Below, piece after piece: positions 6,002 to 9,376 of a stretch of 9,376 nt of DNA. Under the pieces are notes generated by a model. It worked only from the letters and a program-made list of their open reading frames with translations. It did no database searches and had not been told where the DNA came from. The stretch covers positions 1-9,376 of the forward strand of contig DAOWGA010000062.1 in NCBI GenBank assembly GCA_030637665.1, read 5' to 3'. This DNA comes from Lysobacterales bacterium (GTDB lineage: Bacteria > Pseudomonadota > Gammaproteobacteria > Xanthomonadales > SZUA-36). Each line of letters begins with the position of its first letter. The stretch's first letter is position 1. The translations under genes and the position numbers were made by a program.

Positions 6002-6913
6002 ATGGCCTCGATTATCGTTAATGATGTCGGTCCCAGGGACGGACTGCAGAACCAGCGAAAAATCCTGAGTCCACAGGAGCGTATCCAGCTGGTGAAGGCA
6101 CTGATTGCGGCCGGGATGAAGCACGTTGAAGTAGGCGCTTTTGTCTCACCCAAAGCAGTGCCCGCAATGGCAGGCGCTGACCAGGTTTTGGCTGGTTTGC
6201 CCGCAACGGATCATGGCGTGTTTACGGTACTGATCCCTAATTTCCGCGGCTACGAACTGGCCCGGGATGCCGGCGCCAAAAGCGTTTGTACTGTTCTGTA
6301 CGGCAGTGAGGGCATGGCGCAAGCCAATGTCAAAATGAGCCGTGAGCAGGCGGACCAGGCCACTGCTGATACCCTGGTGCAGGCCCGGCAGGATGGCATT
6401 CGGGTCACGGCCACGGTTGCGGTTGCGTTCGAATGCCCCTTCGACGGACCTGTTGAACCCGATCTTGTTCAGGAATTGGTTGCCAGGTTCTTGCAGCTGG
6501 GCGCAGATGAAGTCGCCATCGCCGACACCATTGGCGCCGCCAATCCGCAGCAAGTGCGGGATCTGACCGATTTACTGGTGCGGAAACATGGTGCGGGCCG
6601 GCTCAGTTGTCACTTCCATGATACGCGCGCAATGGGCCTGGCCAATGTGTTTGCTGCGGTCGAATCCGGAATACGAAAATTCGATGCGTCCATCGGCGGC
6701 CTGGGTGGCTGTCCTTTTGCGCCGGGTGCTTCGGGCAATGTGGCCACCGAAGATGTGGTCATGATGCTGGAACAAATGGGCTTCGATACCGGGATTGATC
6801 TGAACAGGCTGATAAAGGCATCAACACTGGCGCAGAATTTGACCGGCACTGCCCCCGGTGGGCGCTCGAAAGCGTGGCTTGAGCGCCACCTGGCAAAACA
6901 GAACAGCAAATGA
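6002..6913 (+). CDS. mvaB: Hydroxymethylglutaryl-CoA lyase
   Basis: This 303-residue TIM-barrel enzyme of the DRE-TIM/HMGL-like family should cleave 3-hydroxy-3-methylglutaryl-CoA to acetyl-CoA and acetoacetate, the last step of leucine degradation. The active site is complete: VGPRDGLQN (9-17) with R12 and metal ligand D13; EVGAFVSPK (43-51); metal-binding H204 and H206 in CHFHDT; the signature GGLGGCP with catalytic C237; and N246 in ASGNVATED. Length is normal for a bacterial member (about 300). The ATG at 6002 is preceded by AAGGAGG (5983-5989), a strong ribosome site at the long spacing of 12 bases. The other leucine-pathway genes usually nearby (methylcrotonyl-CoA carboxylase, isovaleryl-CoA dehydrogenase) are not in this window. 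Hyu genes follow instead, so a related hydroxyacyl-CoA could be the true substrate. Confidence 0.92.
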   Translation: MASIIVNDVGPRDGLQNQRKILSPQERIQLVKALIAAGMKHVEVGAFVSPKAVPAMAGADQVLAGLPATDHGVFTVLIPNFRGYELARDAGAKSVCTVLYGSEGMAQANVKMSREQADQATADTLVQARQDGIRVTATVAVAFECPFDGPVEPDLVQELVARFLQLGADEVAIADTIGAANPQQVRDLTDLLVRKHGAGRLSCHFHDTRAMGLANVFAAVESGIRKFDASIGGLGGCPFAPGASGNVATEDVVMMLEQMGFDTGIDLNRLIKASTLAQNLTGTAPGGRSKAWLERHLAKQNSK

Positions 6914-6927
6914 GGCCCCGCGGGGCT
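6914..6927. repeat. GC-rich palindrome between HMG-CoA lyase and hyuA
   Basis: GCCCCGCGGGGC (6915-6926) is a perfect 12-base palindrome, extendable by one G-T pair to 6914-6927, placed directly after the lyase stop codon. As RNA it gives a short hairpin with a CGCG loop and no U-run. It could weakly attenuate or stabilise the transcript between two operon genes, or it may be chance. Confidence 0.3.
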
Positions 6928-6962
6928 ACGATTGAAATGAGTACTGAAATACGGAGAGTAAT

Positions 6963-9023
6963 ATGAGTTATCGCCTGGGTGTAGATGTCGGCGGCACGTT
7001 TACCGACCTGTTGCTGATCAATGAGGAAACGGGCGAGTCGCACACCGCCAAAGTTCTTTCCACTCCTGAGGATTCGTCCATTGGCGTTCTGAATGGCGTG
7101 GAGAGAATATCCAGCGAATCAGGCGTGGATCCGGCAAGCGTCAATCGCGTGATGCATGGCACCACGGTCGCGACCAATGCGGTGCTGACCGCGCGCGGTG
7201 CAAAGGTTGGGCTGGTCACGACAAAGGGCTACAAGCACACGCTGCAGGTTGCCCGGTCATTCTGTCCCGGCGGCCTCGGCGGCTGGGTCAGCTACGTCAA
7301 GAAGCCCCTGCTGGCGCCGCTTGAGCTGACCATTGAGGCGGATGAACGCTTGGCAGCCGATGGCTCGGTGGTCAGGGATTTGGACGAGAGCGCGTTGAGG
7401 CGAGATTTACAGGCGCTGAAAGACCGCGGCGAAGTAGAGGCCCTGACCATCTGTTTCATCAATGCTTATGTCAATGGCGAGCACGAGGTGCAGGCGGGGA
7501 AAATCGCGCAGGAAATCTTCGATTCGGTTCCAATTTCCATATCCTCGGACGTGGTTCCGGAGATGCAGGAGTACGAGCGCACCGAAACGACGGTAGTCAA
7601 TTCCTATGTGCGCCCCGAGGTCTCAAAATACATCAACAACCTGCAGGCCTCACTGGAACAGACCATGGGTGAAAACCTGCAGCTTTCCATCCTGCGCTCC
7701 GATGGCGGACTGGCTTCTTCGCGCGGCGCCGCCGAATCACCGGTCAACTTGTTGTTGTCCGGCCCTGCGGGCGGCGTGGCCGGTGCAATCTATTTCGCCA
7801 GCCGTGCGGGTTATGACAACGTGCTGACCTTTGATATGGGTGGCACCTCGACCGACGTGGCCCTGATCCAGGACGCGAAGGCCCGCATCCGGCGTGAAAC
7901 CCGGGTGGCTGATGTCACCGTGCGGGCGCCGTCAGTGGACGTGCGCACGGTTGGCGCCGGAGGCGGTTCGATTGCATTTGTTCCGGAGTTGACCAGGGCT
8001 CTGCGTGTCGGTCCGCAGTCTGCGGGCGCGGATCCCGGCCCGGCCGCTTATATGAAGGGTGGCGAAGAACCCACCGTTTGTGATGCCAACGTAGTACTGG
8101 GCTACCTGCCTTCGGATGTGCAGTTGGGCGGCGACATGGCCATCGACAAGTCAGCCGCCGAGGCCGTGGTGCAGAAAGTCGCCGATGGGATGGGCATTGG
8201 TCTGATGGAAGCCGCCGAGGGCATCATCAAGATCGTAAACGAATCGATGTTCGGCGCTTTGCGCCTGGTATCCGTGGAACAGGGCTTCGATCCACGCGAC
8301 TTCGCGCTGGTGGCCTTTGGCGGCGCCGGCCCCCTGCATGGCAACGCAATGGGAATCCTGACCGAGTCCTGGCCGGTGATAATTCCACCCGGTCCGGGTG
8401 TGCTTTGTGCCTACGGAGATGCCACCACTGCGGTGCAGGACGAAGCGTCCCGTACTTACGTGTCGAAGGCGGAAGATCTCACGCCGGGGCAATTGAAGGC
8501 CGACCTTGAGCAACTGCGCGATCGAGCCGCAGTATCGCTGAATGCCGACGGAATTCCCCACCAGCAACAGGAAGTGATTTACCAGGCGGATGTCCGCTAC
8601 GCCGGGCAGGCTTTCCAGATCACCATGGACTTCACCACTGATGAACTGATGGAGCAGGGCCTAGCCCTGTTGACAGAGCGCTTCGACAAAGAGCATGAGC
8701 ACTTGTTCACTTTTGCCCTGGGTGAAGACCACGAACTGGTGATGATCCGTGCAATCGTTCAGGCCAGGGCGCGTACTATCGCCGAGGTCGCTGTGGGCAA
8801 GGCGGGCGCGACACTTGAAGATTGCAGAGTCCACGACACTCGCTTTTATTACGAGGGTGAATGGCACGACGCAGTGATCTACGATCGTGACCTGCTGCAC
8901 GAAGGCCTGGTGGTGCCCGGCCCGTCGATAGTCGGCGAAATGGATTCCACCACGGTTATCCTGCCGGGTTTCGAAGCCCGCGTGGACGAAATCGGCAACC
9001 TCATGATCAACCCCGCAGCGTAA
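6963..9023 (+). CDS. Hydantoinase/oxoprolinase family protein, A subunit (HyuA-like)
   Basis: This 686-residue protein is a full-length HyuA-type subunit. The family couples ATP use to hydrolysis of cyclic amides (N-methylhydantoin, 5-oxoproline) or to carboxylation of ketones (acetone, acetophenone), working with a HyuB partner. Visible landmarks are the actin-like phosphate loop DVGGTFTD (8-15), HGTTVATNAV (65-74), the central SGPAGGVAGA (266-275) and DMGGTSTDVAL (291-301), and FGGAGPLHG (452-460). The segment at 90-125 (HTLQVARSFCPGGLGGW, then YVKKPLLAPLE) differs from the common GFRDVLEIGR form, so it belongs to a divergent subgroup and the substrate cannot be named. The ATG has GGAGAG six bases upstream. 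The stop is 13 bases before the B-subunit start, typical of co-translated partners. Its 50-base distance from the HMG-CoA lyase gene supports one operon. Confidence 0.9.
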   Translation: MSYRLGVDVGGTFTDLLLINEETGESHTAKVLSTPEDSSIGVLNGVERISSESGVDPASVNRVMHGTTVATNAVLTARGAKVGLVTTKGYKHTLQVARSFCPGGLGGWVSYVKKPLLAPLELTIEADERLAADGSVVRDLDESALRRDLQALKDRGEVEALTICFINAYVNGEHEVQAGKIAQEIFDSVPISISSDVVPEMQEYERTETTVVNSYVRPEVSKYINNLQASLEQTMGENLQLSILRSDGGLASSRGAAESPVNLLLSGPAGGVAGAIYFASRAGYDNVLTFDMGGTSTDVALIQDAKARIRRETRVADVTVRAPSVDVRTVGAGGGSIAFVPELTRALRVGPQSAGADPGPAAYMKGGEEPTVCDANVVLGYLPSDVQLGGDMAIDKSAAEAVVQKVADGMGIGLMEAAEGIIKIVNESMFGALRLVSVEQGFDPRDFALVAFGGAGPLHGNAMGILTESWPVIIPPGPGVLCAYGDATTAVQDEASRTYVSKAEDLTPGQLKADLEQLRDRAAVSLNADGIPHQQQEVIYQADVRYAGQAFQITMDFTTDELMEQGLALLTERFDKEHEHLFTFALGEDHELVMIRAIVQARARTIAEVAVGKAGATLEDCRVHDTRFYYEGEWHDAVIYDRDLLHEGLVVPGPSIVGEMDSTTVILPGFEARVDEIGNLMINPAA

Positions 9024-9036
9024 GGCAGGAAGAAAA

Positions 9037-9376
9037 ATGGCAGCAAAAATTATTGAAACAAACCACACAGCGTTCCAACGCGTTGATGTGGACACGGTTA
9101 CGGTAGACATTATCGAGAACGCCCTGCGCAATGCACGTGAGGAAATGGATGCCGTTCTGTTCCGCACTGCGATGAGCCCGGGTATCCGTGAGCAGGGTGA
9201 CTGCTTCCCGATGATCGCCAACAAGGATGGCAAGATGGTCGTCGGCCAGTTTGGCTCCTTCATCAACGGCTTTACCGAGGCCTATGACGCGGAACTGGAG
9301 GAGGGTGACGTGATCCTCACCAACGATCCCTACCTGTGTAATGCCGCTGTATCGCATCTGCCGGACTGGATCGTGC
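9037..9376 (+). CDS. Hydantoinase B/oxoprolinase family protein, partial (HyuB-like)
   Basis: The first 113 codons of a B subunit are present and the window edge cuts the gene; family members are usually 500-700 residues. Family features include TVDIIENALRNAREEMDAVLFRTAMSP near the start (residues 22-48), the following IREQGDCFPMI, and the conserved EGDVILTNDPY with SHLPD soon after. The usual NDPYxGGTHLPD is expanded here to NDPYLCNAAVSHLPD, again pointing to a divergent subgroup matching the unusual A subunit. The ATG at 9037 follows the HyuA stop by 13 bases, and the AGGAAG at 9027-9032 is a suitable ribosome site. It should form a complex with HyuA for ATP-dependent amide hydrolysis or carboxylation. 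A small third subunit downstream, as in acetone carboxylase, would help decide, but lies outside the window. Confidence 0.88.
   Translation, partial: MAAKIIETNHTAFQRVDVDTVTVDIIENALRNAREEMDAVLFRTAMSPGIREQGDCFPMIANKDGKMVVGQFGSFINGFTEAYDAELEEGDVILTNDPYLCNAAVSHLPDWIV

Noticed and set aside
5979..6004. Seven-codon leader frame ending in TGATG overlap with the HMG-CoA lyase start
   Set aside because: No ribosome site of its own; its codons are made up mostly of the lyase ribosome site, so it is probably chance.
6937..6966. Nine-codon frame ending in an ATGA overlap with hyuA
   Set aside because: No ribosome site at a suitable distance and too short to show coding character.

Overview
The window looks like chromosomal DNA of a moderately GC-rich proteobacterium. 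A marine or lipid-storing gammaproteobacterium is my best guess, because a WS/DGAT-type wax ester synthase/diacylglycerol acyltransferase sits beside glycerol and acylglycerol catabolism. No rRNA, tRNA, insertion sequence, CRISPR array or phage gene was seen. Coding density is high, and no gene-free stretch exceeds 300 bases.

Left part (1-4100), neutral lipid metabolism: a plus-strand WS/DGAT acyltransferase (119-1570) converges, with only 25 bases between, on a minus-strand gene (1596-4055, possibly starting as far out as 4100). The minus-strand gene is the main discovery of the window. It is one uninterrupted reading frame encoding a complete FGGY-family glycerol kinase joined through a hydrophilic linker of about 44 residues to a complete monoacylglycerol lipase (alpha/beta hydrolase with GHSMGG nucleophile, Asp and His). 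The lipase product, glycerol, is the kinase substrate, so the fusion could turn monoacylglycerol into free fatty acid plus glycerol-3-phosphate on one polypeptide. The neighbouring acyltransferase makes the storage lipid from which such monoacylglycerol could come.

Right part (4241-9376), all plus strand: an AsnA-type (ammonia-dependent) asparagine synthetase; a spacer with two strong hairpins; a small VOC/glyoxalase-fold protein resembling methylmalonyl-CoA epimerase but lacking two expected metal ligands; an HMG-CoA lyase with an intact active site; a hydantoinase/oxoprolinase A subunit; and the first 113 codons of the matching B subunit, cut by the window edge. HMG-CoA lyase, VOC protein and HyuA/HyuB look like one acyl-CoA or amide/carboxylation catabolic cluster whose substrate cannot be named from sequence alone. 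AsnA may be a separate upstream transcription unit.

The divergent spacer between the kinase-lipase gene and asnA (about 140-185 bases) must hold promoters for both directions. The kinase-lipase start is ambiguous: a near-consensus -10 hexamer sits right before the conventional ATG, while upstream TTG/ATG codons have a Shine-Dalgarno-like sequence.
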